Source of the DNA: Phallusia mammillata
Taxonomy: Eukaryota; Chordata; Ascidiacea; Phlebobranchia; Ascidiidae
Assembly (NCBI GenBank): GCA_003260075.1
Contig: QLIY01000044.1
Coordinates: 141,224 to 205,223 of the forward strand
DNA: 64,000 nucleotides
Direction: 5' to 3'
Shown here piece by piece: positions 36,501 through 47,545 of this stretch. Within the stretch, counting starts at the first letter, position 1; each line of letters starts with the position of its first letter. The notes beneath the pieces were generated by a model. That model did no database searches. It was not told the DNA's origin and worked only from the letters and a program-made list of their open reading frames with translations. The position numbers were made by a program, and so were the translations under genes.

Positions 36501-37978
36501 CAAACTGCTGGAGATATCAAGCAAAACTACACTGGCCCTGAATTTTACTACTGGATATAAATATCTTCAAATATCCATTATATGCACTTTGCTGTACAAA
36601 AATCGTCCTAAACCATGTTTGTTTAATGCAAGCGACTCTAGTTGTAGAAAATCATTTTAAACTGAAATTTTCAGTATACTTGAACAGTCTGCGTTTTTGG
36701 TTATGCAATGCAATGAAACAGAAAAAAATAATATTTCGCCACTATCTGAATAATAACTGATGATGCCATTATAGTGTCAAAAATATTTTTTATTTTTTAT
36801 GTCATATTACTTTGCATATTCAAAAACGCAGACAGGTTCAAGGAAACTGAAAGCTTTAGTTAAATATCCATCAAATTTATAAATATCCATAATATTTACA
36901 AACTTTTTATTTATTTTAAGCTTATGAATATTTAAACAGAGTCTAGATTCTAGTCTTATTACCAGGCTTGCGCTTTCCTGTAGGCTTCACAGAAGCTCGG
37001 TGGTTGTATCGGGAGTAGAAGTTATCTCGGGTATTATCACCTGGTAAAATATAACATTAACAAAGCATATGCATAAAATCCTAAAATCAATATGTCGTAC
37101 CATCTCTGAAAAAAAGTTCCACTTCCTTGTGCATACAATTGCAGTCGATTTCAAGTTGTCTGTTGATTTCTCTTAAACGACCAACATCAAGTTGCAACTG
37201 TAAATTAGAATAATTTTTTTTTATTTTTTAAAAAATAGTATTTTTTTTAACACCACGCTATTTTAAATGCAAACATAAAAACAAACTAGAAGGGTGGCTT
37301 AGCACATATTGCCCTTGCACATACACTATAACACATATTTTCTACACTTATTTTATATTGGGTCCCATATCATCCACTGTCTTGTGTTAAACAGTGAGAA
37401 AAGAGGCTAAAACACAATAATCAGCTCCTGTAACACAAATCAGCGTGAATTGCACATGACTGTTGGGGGCTAGTGGAGTAATGATAGAGCTACAGGGTTG
37501 AACACAAGAATCAACACATATAAATGCACACTCTACAAGCTGTCCAAATTTCACTCAATTCTGACATTGTTAAAAAATTGACCGATTTTGGGGGGCTAGT
37601 GGGGTAAATGTTGGGGCGACAAAGTTGAACATAACAAACAACAACTATAAGTAGCACATTCTATAAGCTGTCCAAATTTCATCCAATTCGGACAATGTTT
37701 AACAAATTCAGTCTTTAGGGAGCTAGAGGGGTAAATATTGGGGCTACAGGGTTAAACACAACAATTGAAACCTAAAAATGACAAATTATACAAGCTGTCA
37801 AAATTTCATCTAATTCCGACACCGTTTAAAAAACTCACCCATTTTAGGGGTTAGTGGGGTAACTGATGGGGTTTAACACCCAAAAGTATAAAATATGAAA
37901 CCACAATGACCCAAGTAACAGTCATGTAAAATTTTATCCAATTCTGACAATGTTTAAAATTATGACCACTAGAGGTGC

Positions 37979-38072
<94 letters not shown>

Positions 38073-41000
38073 TACTGGGGTTGTCATGACAAACGAAGCA
38101 GATGGCACATCTACATCACTATATCTACCATCTGTGAACCATAAAAACAACCACACACACTGTTTTTTTATAGTATTTATGTAATTGTGTTTTATTTGGA
38201 TTTATGAAATGCAAAAATACAAAATATGTATCCCCTTTGGAATACTGTATGTAAGTTTTGTACACAAAATTCTGCACATCAATAGCAAACCACTGTTCAG
38301 CGCTTGGTGGTACGTCAAAACTAGGACAGTATATTGCTGGGTAAATTATTTGAATTAGAATCAAGATAAAAAAAGTTGTTTACAATATTGCTAATATGAC
38401 CCCCCCCCCTGCACATCAATAGCAAACCACTGTTCAGCGCTTGGTGGTACGTCAAAAATAGGACAGTATATTGCTGGGTAAATTATTTGAATTATAATCA
38501 AGATAAAAAAGTTGTTTACAATATTGCTAATATGCATCTTATGTTAACATTTCATTTCAAAATTTTAAAGATTTACTTGCAGAGCTGTCTGGATATTCTA
38601 AGTTTTAACAAATCTTGAACTCAAAAAGGAAGCTTACATAAACAGGCTGTGCAATGCATTTGAGTTTCCTTTTGAAAAGCTGACAAAATTGGAAACTGTA
38701 TTAAATTGTCTTGCAAATAGTAATGTTGTGCAATATCCACCTAGTTTTGGCAAAAAACTTTTGCCACAATTGCAAAACAACCAAATATATATAGTTTATT
38801 TCAGTGGCGCAATTAGCGGAAAATTGAGGGGGTAGGCAACGAACTACCAACTTTCCCAAAAAATGATTGTATTGCTAAGTGCATATCATAGATTGGTCGA
38901 ATGGTCCGACGCGCTTTTCCACTAATAATCTATAAAAACTGTGATTCGTCCTTGGATTGTACGGCTTCGAATGCCGTGAAAAAGTAACACTTGTAAGTCA
39001 CAATGCCCATTGTGATAGTATATTGACGTTTTAAACTAAGGCATTGTTTCGTAACAAATAAACTCGTTCGACTGGGTGTTTTGACGTTAATCTTTCAATC
39101 TGCCTACTAAGTTCCAACAAAGATCAGTGTTGCGGTTATTTAGGTTGTTGTATAAATACATCTCAGAGACTTCGTTTTTACTTTTTATCATCGCAATACA
39201 TACCGATGAAGCGATTTACTGCAGTGCCGGCGCCTTGTCCTGTCATTTGAAAGTTATTTTTAGCTTTGATGCGAACGAACGTGTTTTCGGCGCTGTACGA
39301 GAGCCGTTTTACGCAATAACGCAGATAGAAAAGGGACCTGGCATCCTGACGAACCTGCCCCCCTAGTTGCGCCCATGGTTTATTTGCTGCAACCATTGCA
39401 ATGCAATTTTGCTAGGAAAGTACAAGTTACCAAGCTGCGTTACAAATAAGGTTTGTGGCTATTGGATAGAAAATTTATAAAAATTTGATAACTTTCAAAT
39501 ATGCCTGTGTGGGCTACAAAAATGTAGGTGGGCCTCCTGTGTGAAATCACATGCCTGACAAGCTTGCTATTACGAAATATGTAAGAAATATGAGCAGATG
39601 TTTTAAACATTTTTTATGTTTGTTGATACCACATATAAGAGTATGACAGCGTGTTGACATAAGGTTCCATTTTCATGGAAACAGGGGGGGGGGTTTATAT
39701 GCTGCAACCATTGCAATGCAATTTTGCTAGGACAGTACAAGTTACCAAGCTGCGTTACAAATAAGGTTTGTGGCTATTGGAGGGGGGGGGGCTTACGAAA
39801 TATGTAAGAAATATGAGCAGATGTTTTAAACATTTTTAATGTTTGTTGATACCACATGTAAGAGTATGACAGCGTGTTGACATAAGGTTCCATTTTCATG
39901 GAAACATTTAAGATGCAGTAAACAACAAAAAGCCAAAAAAATCTTTCTTGCCAACATCAGCTTACATTTTTTGTTTATTTACATTAGTTGGAATTACTTG
40001 TGACACTGCCAAATATAATAGATGTGTAAAACTGTGAAAAACATGTAACAGTGAATATTTGTCAAAAAAGCTGAAACAATTTTTCCAACATATTTTTAAT
40101 TACTTCATCTTTTTAATTAATATTACCTACGATAACATGTAAAGCAAAACTTACAGTGGAAGAACTTCGAGCTGAGCGGTCCATCATCTTTGCCTCAAGA
40201 TCTTGCATTTCTGACATAAGGGATGATAATTCTCTCTTTTTGGCTTCTAGCTCTGTTTGCAATCGATTCATTCGATCTTCTTGGTGTTGTAATAATGCTA
40301 AAAAATGTAGGTAATTTGTTTAAAATTCCTAAAAATATCACTAAAATTTGTTTATCTGTTTAATTCCACCTTTTACTTGACATTTAACATTTGGCTTTAG
40401 GAGAATGTATAACTTGCAGATTATCAGGCTTATTCTTTTAATATCTGGAACACTGATTAAATTAGTAGTAGCAGTAAACAAAAGGTAGAAAAGGCACTAC
40501 ATGAAAATTCGCTCATGTTTGTAAACAAACAAGTGCAAATAGTGCTTGGAACTGACAAAGTGGCCCAATATTCTGAAATCAAATTTGTTTACAATGGAAT
40601 GATAGTTTTTAACACACCTTTTATACAACAGAATAAACAAAACTAGCAAACATCTTTCTAGTGTTTTGAAATTGCCATGGTGCTAAGCCAAGACTAAACT
40701 TGTCACCTTTTAGCCCAGACAATATTTTGTATGCACAAAACACCAGAGTACAATAAAACCCATACAACGATGCTTGTACAAGAGACATCTCTTTCAAAAT
40801 AAGTAGCTGTTTAAGCTAATAACGCTGTCTGCCTTAAAATCACTGAATCAGTATGATAGACGTTGTACCAAATCACAAATGTTGTAGTGAATCAGTTCAG
40901 CTATTTTGTTGATAGATAAAAGCCTGAGATGGGGTCACATACCAAGGGTTAATGTTTTTGACTTAAACCACTAACAGAGAAAAGACAATGCAAACACTAA

Positions 41001-43909
41001 CAAACCCACAACATAAAATAATGGAAATAGCTTTCTGTAATGAAAGGTATTTTGCTTTTGTCAGCACCCGAAAGAGACGCAGAGTCAAATTTGAATTAAT
41101 TTAGGGTCTTGATCTATCTGTTAATTAATTGTATACACACATTAAAATAAGTTAGAGGAAGGCCATCGGTGTCAAACATGGAAAATAAAAGTCACAAATC
41201 ACAAATTGTAATCTAACAATAATGTGTAGTTAAAAGTGCATTTCATGGCAGCATTAAGCTTTTGAGGGCAAAGGTTAGGTCGGAGGTTACGAATCTTTTT
41301 TGCAGACCATGCAATAAATAGGATTGACAGTAATATAAGTTTTTAGTTGAGGATTTACACTTGTAGGTTTTTGCTCAACCTACTAGTTTGCAAAATGTGT
41401 GCATATTGCATTTATCTTTGCCTTCCATGTGGAGAGCAGATTGATGGATAACACGATTGTATGAATGTGGCAAAAAAGCACAATAAATGTTTAACCTGAT
41501 TATTGTCAACTGGACAACCACTGTGCTTATCATGTAAAACAAAACAAAAATTCACAAATAAATGATCTGATATATATCAGATGTAAAAATTTAACTCAAA
41601 TCTATTCAATATGTCATGACAAAAAGCTTGGACAAGCTGCAAGGGAAATCAGAAAAAAATGAGGAATTTTTATCGAGTTCTGAACTGCCTTTTTTGCTCT
41701 TCAGGTTTATGCATGCTATGTTTAAAGTCAAACATTTTTAATTTCAATCATCACACAACTAACGACACCATAGAAATGCCCAGTTTGAAACGGTTTAGTT
41801 AGATACGTTTTATGCTTTGACGGTGGCGGTTAACCAAGCAAAACTGCAGGCTCAGGTGGCAAGTATAAAAGTAAACGGCAGCACCTGACCAAAACTTTGA
41901 GGGGGGGGGGAAACGACACCATAGAAATGCCCAGTTTGAAATGGTTTAGTTAGATACGTTTTATGCTTTGACGGTGGCGGCTAGCCAAGCAAAACTGCAG
42001 GCCCAGGTGGCAAGTATAAAAGTAAACGGCAGCACCTGACCAAAACTTTGAATCTTTGAAACATTGTCAAACTATATACTTCTTTTTTGGTTTTTGATCA
42101 CATGTAATGTTTACAGTGAATAAAATAAATAAAATAAAATATGTTCATAAACAGGCAAACAGCCATCATCGAGATCAATGGGGGGGGGGGTATACTTCTT
42201 TTTTGGTTTTTGATCACATGTTTACAGTGAATAAAATAAATCAAATAAAATATGTTCATAAACAGGCAAACAGCCATCATCGAGATCAATGCATATACCA
42301 ATGACACTAAAACCAAGGCAATTTGGTATGAGTGTTTGCTGTTGTTGCTGTTTTCAAAGCAACCAGCATGAAACAACAGTCCCAATCATTATCATTGACA
42401 TATATTTCCATTAAGTAGTGATGTACCAAATATTAAGTTTGCTGAACTTATTTGGCCGAATTGGTCATTTTTGCAAAGATTTGATTTCAGCCGAATAATT
42501 TGTTGCAAAATGGCCAAAACTGATTCTTTCAAGAATTTAGATTTAAAGCGTAAAACATGTGTTTTCTGCTTAATAGGGGATCTCGCAATCCTTTAAACTT
42601 CGCCATAACTAAAATCGCATCAACTATTATGATTTCCGAAAACATTATATTTTTTCCCACTTTCAACAAAAAGTCAGTAATTAATTAGCAGGCTGGCAAC
42701 CATGGGCAAGGTAATATTAAAACCCACAGAACTAAAACGATAATGAAACACAACTATACTGTTGTTAAACACCATTGTTTTCCTGGCGAAAAAACTAATG
42801 ATTTGGTCAATTCAGCTGTTCAGCAAAACTGCCAAATATTGGGTATCGGCTGAAACTAATATAAGCAAATCAATGCATCTCTATTTATAATAGATATTCT
42901 CACCAATTGTATATTCCTTGTCGTCATTTTTTCCCGTTTCCCCATCAAGTTCTTCTACATTTTCAGATAATGCTGTTCCTACAAAAATGTCCTGCGTTGT
43001 AAAGGGTGGAATAGATCCAAGGTGTTGTGAAGTGGCTTGCTGTGATATAGCTCTTCTGGTAACGTTCGATTTTGGACCATACATCTCCTCCTGTTTGGTT
43101 GGCATCGACCTTCGTCTGGGTGATGGTGAACCGTACACATTTATTTCTGAAGGCTTGGATGGTCCTGGCATTGGGCGCAGGCTATAAGCTGACATGGAAT
43201 GTTGAATAACTGGGGGCCCTTTCGAGATTTCATTTGGTAGGTTATAAACCAATGGTGCATGTGTTGAAGGAAAGTTCGCAAGCGTTGGGGAAGACACTTG
43301 TCTCACCACCATCGGTGAACTGCTACCAGAACTATGTCCACTAGTCGAACCGCGCTGTGATGTCACATGATCAGGAAAAAAGTTACTTGGCATAGGGGGA
43401 AGATTGTCAATAGGCAAATCACCCAAGTTCATGTAACCGGTTGGACTTGAACCGATCCCCATAGCATGAGATGCCAGTGGTTGTTGTCCATTGACTAAAA
43501 TTTTATTAACAGGACTCTTTTGGATCTTTGGTGGGACAGGGGTGATTTTACTTCCTCCTGGCGCAGAGTACAAGACAGGAGTCGGGTTGGCCCATTTGGG
43601 TTCATAGTCTTCAGGTAGAATAGGTGCAGATTGTGGAGGCTGAATTGCCTGCTTTGCATTTAAAGTTTTCCCTTGTAAATCCCCTTCACTTCGTCTGTAC
43701 TGTGGATTATGGGTTGTATGTATTCTCTGCAAACATGGAGGGGGTGCATGGCCACCGGGATTGCCTGGTGAAGTGGAAAGTGGTGTCGCTACGTTTGTCC
43801 AAGACATTTCACGCAAATGGTCATTTATGGCTTCCCACTGTTTTCCGTGGGTTACATCATCAACTAGATCCCCATGGAAGTCTTCAGGGTCAAACTTGCT
43901 GCTGCTCAT
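33334..43909 (-). CDS. TAB2/TAB3-like: TAB2/TAB3-like TAK1-binding adaptor with coiled coil and NZF zinc finger (6 exons)
   Basis: Exons: 43909-42904, 40297-40155, 37197-37101, 37040-36963, 35185-35052, 33381-33334. All five junctions are GT-AG and in phase, giving 501 residues. Residues 1-335 are low-complexity, Pro/Ser-rich. Residues 336-415 form the coiled coil that in TAB2 and TAB3 binds TAK1: ALLQHQEDRMNRLQTELEAK, then REINRQLEIDCNCMHKEVEL, both close to TAB2. Residues 469-488 form the NZF: W469, C471, C474, T475-F476, N478, C485, C488; the last Cys is supplied by a 48-nt final exon. The NZF of TAB2/3 binds Lys63-linked ubiquitin and recruits TAK1 in NF-kB and JNK signalling in the cytoplasm. 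The N-terminal CUE domain of vertebrate TAB2/3 is not in this model; either it lies on an undetected upstream exon or the gene lacks it. The introns hold most of the repeats and gaps of this region. Confidence 0.9.
33514..33578. other. C homopolymer, probable assembly-gap placeholder
   Basis: About 65 C residues in the last intron of the TAB-like gene. No duplicated flank is obvious here, so the gap may be real missing sequence. Confidence 0.7.
34393..34857. mobile_element. MITE with CAGTGTTTCATACCGG inverted ends
   Basis: The left end is CAGTGTTTCATACCGGAACG and the right end its complement, CGTTCCGGTATGAAACACTG. The interior is full of short CGTTCTGGTATTTCG words. A further partial copy follows the C run at 35243-35264 (to about 35311). 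No clear target duplication. It lies in the last TAB intron, 33382-35051. Confidence 0.65.
35243..35264. other. C homopolymer, probable assembly-gap placeholder
   Basis: Twenty-two C residues in a TAB intron. The sequence after it is a second partial copy of the MITE at 34393-34857. Confidence 0.65.
35684..35899. mobile_element. hAT-like MITE, 216 bp, with perfect 8-bp target duplication
   Basis: The element starts CAGTGATTCTCAAACTTT and ends GACGCACAGTTTGAGAACTACTG in shorter inverted form. AAATATAT flanks it at 35676-35683 and 35900-35907. The interior contains GCGACGCC and its complement GGCGTCGC. It lies in a TAB intron. Confidence 0.85.
35996..36426. mobile_element. hAT-like MITE, 431 bp, with perfect 8-bp target duplication
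   Basis: The element begins CAGCGGTTCTCAAACTGGGG and ends AGTTTGAGAACCACTC. TACTAAAC flanks it at 35988-35995 and 36427-36434. Its interior matches, in reverse complement, the fragment at 8500-8665. It lies in the same TAB intron as the 35684 element, only 96 bp away. Confidence 0.85.
37465..38136. repeat. Tandem repeat of about four 125-bp units, broken by a gap placeholder
   Basis: Units starting near 37465, 37590, 37716 and 37845 share GGGGCTAGTGGGGTAA, GCTACAGGGTT, ACAAGCTGTCCAAATTTCA and CAATTCTGACAATGTT. The array runs into the C run at 37980-38068 and resumes with TAAATACTGGGGTTGTC. The end CACATCTACATCACTATATC resembles the first bases of the window, so the family is dispersed. It lies in the large TAB intron 37198-40154. 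Confidence 0.75.
38272..38533. repeat. Apparent direct duplication across a 10-C gap placeholder
   Basis: Copy one is 38272-38399 and copy two 38410-38533, separated by the C run 38400-38409. They differ by three or four positions (for example AAACTAGG against AAATAGG), as two haplotypes would. Confidence 0.75.
38802..39377. mobile_element. hAT-like element, 576 bp, with perfect 8-bp target duplication
   Basis: The element begins CAGTGGCGCAATTAGCGG and ends GGGGGCAGG-type sequence in complement, ...CCCCCCTAGTTGCGCCCATG. GTTTATTT flanks it at 38794-38801 and 39378-39385. Short frames inside it do not resemble a transposase. It lies in the large TAB intron. Confidence 0.8.
39380..39907. repeat. 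Two interleaved duplications across two 10-G gap placeholders
   Basis: Segment A (39380-39469) recurs at 39694-39780 and segment B (39567-39683) recurs at 39792-39907, around the G runs 39684-39693 and 39782-39791. The order A-middle-B, gap, A', gap, B' fits a small alternative-haplotype contig slotted between two contig ends. Confidence 0.7.
41760..42051. repeat. Apparent direct duplication across a 10-G gap placeholder
   Basis: Copy one 41760-41900 and copy two 41911-42051 flank the G run 41901-41910. They differ at a handful of sites (GCGGTTAACC against GCGGCTAGCC, for example). The whole is in the first TAB intron. Confidence 0.75.
42076..42290. repeat. Apparent direct duplication across a 10-G gap placeholder
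   Basis: Copy one 42076-42179 and copy two 42191-42290 flank the G run at 42180-42190 (ten plus one native G). Copy two lacks a 5-bp unit. It lies in the first TAB intron. Confidence 0.75.
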
Positions 43910-45860
43910 TTTTTAGAAGTCTATTTATTGTCAGATTCAGCATGAATGCAAAGGAAATCAATTTATTAACCACCATTCATCGGATATTATGTATTACTTC
44001 TATGGATCTAAAAATATATATATATACAAACACAGCAAGAATTATTACTGCTTTTTTTCAGAATAGTATGCTATTTCAGAATTATTCTTCTGTGCATAAA
44101 TTGAAAGAATCATACTTTGTTTTACAACATTAAACAGAGTTTGTAGCAATGGAAAGAAATCTGAATTTTACACAAATACTTCACTAAATTACCAAATAGT
44201 GTAACATTTAGTCTGATTTTCTAAATTTTGTTCATTTCTAAAGGATACCATTCGTCAGCACAATGGGGCGAGAAAACAACAGTTTTGCACATTTTTTGCT
44301 GATTTATCTATATCCGTTGCTACATAAAGGACCTGTAAAGTTTAAAAACCTTATTTATGACAAACAAAAATAGTTACGTTTTGTGATGAAAAAATTGCTT
44401 TTACCTAAAACGAACTTAATGTTACTAGTGTTTCGAACCAGCAAAAATCATTACCTCCAGATAGGCATGTATTTCGATAGATAATTTTCCTAAAAAAGGA
44501 ACCAAACATTAAAAAACTCTTCCACAAACAAATATTTGAGCAAAAAATACTAACACTCAAAACCAAAATCCATAGAAAACACAAGTTGTCGCACGCCATA
44601 GAAAACGGGGGGGGGGGGGGGGGGGGAAAACACCTTGCTCTTTTCAGTGATTCCCAAAATTTTTTAAATAAATATGTTTCAAAACGAAATTAGTTCACAA
44701 GGGAGTACCGTTTTGTTTTGTAAATATAACTTTCTTAAATGTTAGAATTTTAATTTTCCTCAAAAAATAAGCGTCTTTATTAACACAAGGTTGTTAAAAA
44801 CTGAAACTATTTTTGTTTGGAAATAAGTTATTATCGTCAGGAGAGCAATTTGAGGTTTGTAAAAGTTGTTTAATTTTTAATATTTATTTTATTTTTTACA
44901 TATTTTTTTTATTACCGTATGCTATCCATAGATACTACAGTATCTATGTGCTATCGAGTGGTTAGCAAAACCGCTTCGTATTTAACCATATGGTGGCCAC
45001 TGGCCACGCTATTGATATAAATTGGGGTAGGAAAGCGCAATGCCCAATTGCAGAAAGACTTTGAGAAAGATTAGTGACGAAGCTTACAGCATCGCATATT
45101 TAATCGATCATTTCAACTGTGTTGTTTGGATTGTTAGTTTGCTTTAAGTGCTGGGAAACATTTCAAACACAAGTTACATTGATTTTTGAAATATGAATGT
45201 CATAACTTGGTTTAATGGCCATGTTGGAAATAAAAAGTTATTTTTCCCTCTTCTTCCACGTGTTGCAATGACAACTATCGTTAAGTTTACCGATGAGACA
45301 CCTGCTGCAGACTGACGAGAGAAAAGCCGGGTGCTGGAGCAATCGGCCCTGGAGAGCCAGAGGACTGCAGTAGGCTATTTGCTAGGCAACCCGAAAAATA
45401 CAACTCAGGCGTTCAGATCAGATGCTGTAGACAGATTGAGATTTGTCCTCATTATGGTAGGAGGACGGTTGGTGCATAATCTGGTACGATATAACCGCAT
45501 AAATGGTGAGCGCATATGCCCAGTGCTTTTGGCAGCGTTGTGATGAATAATTCAGCAAGTCATGCAGTTGCGGCGCGTTATCCCTTTGCACTGCAATCAC
45601 TCTATGTGAGACATAGCATCGATTTAACTGTGCGGTGGACTGTCTTTGTGTTAAAAGTTTATGACAATAGAACCAATTGTCAGAAGCATACTTAAATTAT
45701 AAGAAATCATAAACAAGATTTTTTGGAAAACGATTTAGAAAACTATATAGGCTAGGCCTACTTGCTAACAAAACCTATCCTGTTTTGACAGTCGTTTGTG
45801 GTATTAGTAAGCAGGCAATGGTTTCTTTGTTTGATTAATTGCACTACTGTTTAGGTTCTG
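43910..45860. other. Intergenic region between divergent genes
   Basis: This stretch lies between the TAB-like gene (minus) and the unrecognised gene at 45861 (plus) and should hold both promoters. It contains a 20-G placeholder at 44607-44626 and a tRNA-like SINE fragment near 44950-45000 (GAGTGGTTAGCAAAACCGC). I see no coding exon, though undetected 5' exons of either gene could be here. Confidence 0.45.
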
Positions 45861-47545
45861 ATGAATTGTTACTTCGCATGGAAGCGCAAAAAAGATAAAT
45901 GTAAAATTGGATATAAGCCCCTGCCCTGTAGTGAACCAAGTCCATCTGAACACTTGGTTCACTGCTACGACAACCTGGGCTTTGAAGAGTATTCCTTTGA
46001 AAATAATCAAGCTGTTTTGAACCAAAACAAGAAAGAAATTAATGATAAGGTGCATTTTGACTTGAAAAATCTGACAGTCAAGTACCAACGTTCACCTCAA
46101 AGTCGGAAAACTTTGGCACAGTTAAACAAAAGAACGCTTGTTAAGGATTCAGCGAAGTATAGTGGTTTTAACAAACAGTTCAAATGTATTGACATGTGCT
46201 GTGAAACCGATTCCCGGGAGAAATCAGGGTCGGGCTCTCAATCGAAAGCCAATTTTTCATACTCAACAAAAATTGACGACCAAAGAAATGACACCACAAC
46301 TGCGACTATCGCTAAATCTACCTCAAGCAACCTCACCGATAATAGTTTCAACAAGGACGATTTGGATTGTAATGATTTGACAATCGACGATTTAACATGG
46401 GATGCCTACATGCCTCCATTGCAGCTTAGGTGGTCAGACGTTGTTATCAAACAGATTATTGATCTTGTTGAACGCGACAACGAAAAGTACGTCCAGCAAA
46501 TTCGGCAGATGTCCAGGAGGCGTGACATGAGGCCGATCAACATATTACAAAGACTTTGTTGGTATGCATATGATTGTTTTACAGGAAATGATCTAAAAGG
46601 ATTTTGAACAGGAAAAATTTATTACGTGCCAAATAACACTGGTAGAGCTACCAACACCATACGCCACTGCAGTCCACATTTAGCTTTAGGTTGCGCAAAA
46701 GACTTGTAATTATTAATTTTGCACCTAAAGAGGAGTACAGTTGGGAAGTAAAATTGCTATAGGAACTAAAGTTTTAAAGTTAGTTTCATTGAATTTTGAA
46801 TGATAATACCTTACCCCAACCCAAATAGCCTAATCGTCAAAAGTTTTTGCAGCTCATACCGCTTCACTTTTAAATAGGTGTTCCAACTCTTTGCGCCATT
46901 AGTTTAAATTTAGCTTAATGTGTGGGGTACATGCGAAATATACAGGATTTAATTGGATCGCTTGGTGCACCTTAACGTCGCTTGTGGCCAATTATATCGT
47001 GTGGTGGTCCATTATATCGCTTGGTGCACCTTTGTATCGCTTCACGCATCGTTATATCGCATGGTGCACCTTAAGATCTATAAAAGTGCACCAAGCGATC
47101 GAATATAGCGATATAAAGATGCACCATGTAATAAGGGATGCACCAACCGATATTAATGTGCACCAAGTAATGTTAAGGTGCACCAGCCGATCCAAGTGAT
47201 CCTGTATATTACACCGTAATGAGCGGTTGATCTGAGGGGTATGGTGCTAGTAGATTTTCTGTAATTACGAGTCCAGCTGTTAGATTTCATAGCGGGCTAT
47301 TACTTGCGGCCTTTGTAGTAATAGGAAACTGTGGTGTTACCGACAATAATGAAAAGATTGCGCACAATTTTTCTTAAAGTTTTTTGTTTCTTATATACAT
47401 TGATCAATGTAAAAATGTGTGTACATCGCTTGGTCAAATGTATGGTAGCCTATATATTTCTTTTCATTATTCATTTACTTTCAGGTTTGACGACGATACC
47501 GATACCGTGCAGACATTGGTTGGAGTGTTTGAATACGACATTTGA
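45861..47545 (+). CDS. Two-exon gene of unknown function, acidic protein of 253 residues
   Basis: Exons 45861-46561 and 47485-47545. The donor TTG|GTATGC and acceptor TTTCAG|G join in phase, so the end reads ILQRLCW then FDDDTDTVQTLVGVF and stops with TGA, which looks more protein-like than reading through the donor. The start follows a good acceptor (CTACTGTTTAG) by 6 nt, so the ATG may be exposed by trans-splicing, or earlier coding exons may exist: the frame stays open back to the acceptor. The N-terminus NCYFAWKRKKDKCK resembles the inner edge of a membrane span, which would make this the cytoplasmic part of a longer protein. Residues 70-170 are Ser/Thr/Lys-rich and probably disordered. 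Residues about 185-253 are more conserved-looking (DDLTWDAYMPPLQLRW). I do not recognise a family. Confidence 0.6.
46648..47253. mobile_element. MITE of the 29625 family, interrupted by a second element
   Basis: The outer ends are CTACCAACACCATACGCC and GGGGTATGGTGCTAGTAG, matching the 29625-29902 element. The interior left half is complete through CTCTTTGCGCCATTAG, after which a 273-bp foreign block (46938-47210) is inserted before the right end. It occupies most of the intron of the two-exon gene. Confidence 0.75.
46938..47210. mobile_element. Fold-back element made of about ten 20-bp units in two opposite arms
   Basis: The ends AATATACAGGAT and ATCCTGTATATT are inverted. The left arm repeats variants of TATATCGCTTGGTGCACCTT in one direction to about 47075. 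The right arm repeats AAGGTGCACCAAGCGATATA variants in the opposite direction from about 47085. It is inserted in the MITE at 46648-47253. Confidence 0.8.

Noticed and set aside
37950-38184. Poly-proline and poly-glycine open reading frames over C runs (also at 33403-33657)
   Set aside because: They are translations of homopolymers that I read as gap placeholders, and they lie in introns of the TAB-like gene.
42107-42304. Repeated reading frames around 42100-42300 on both strands that look like a tandem protein repeat
   Set aside because: The repetition comes from the haplotype duplication across the G run at 42180. The composition is not protein-like.
43624-44133. 169-codon plus-strand frame antisense to the first TAB exon
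   Set aside because: It exists because the long TAB exon on the minus strand has biased composition, and it has no protein-like features of its own.
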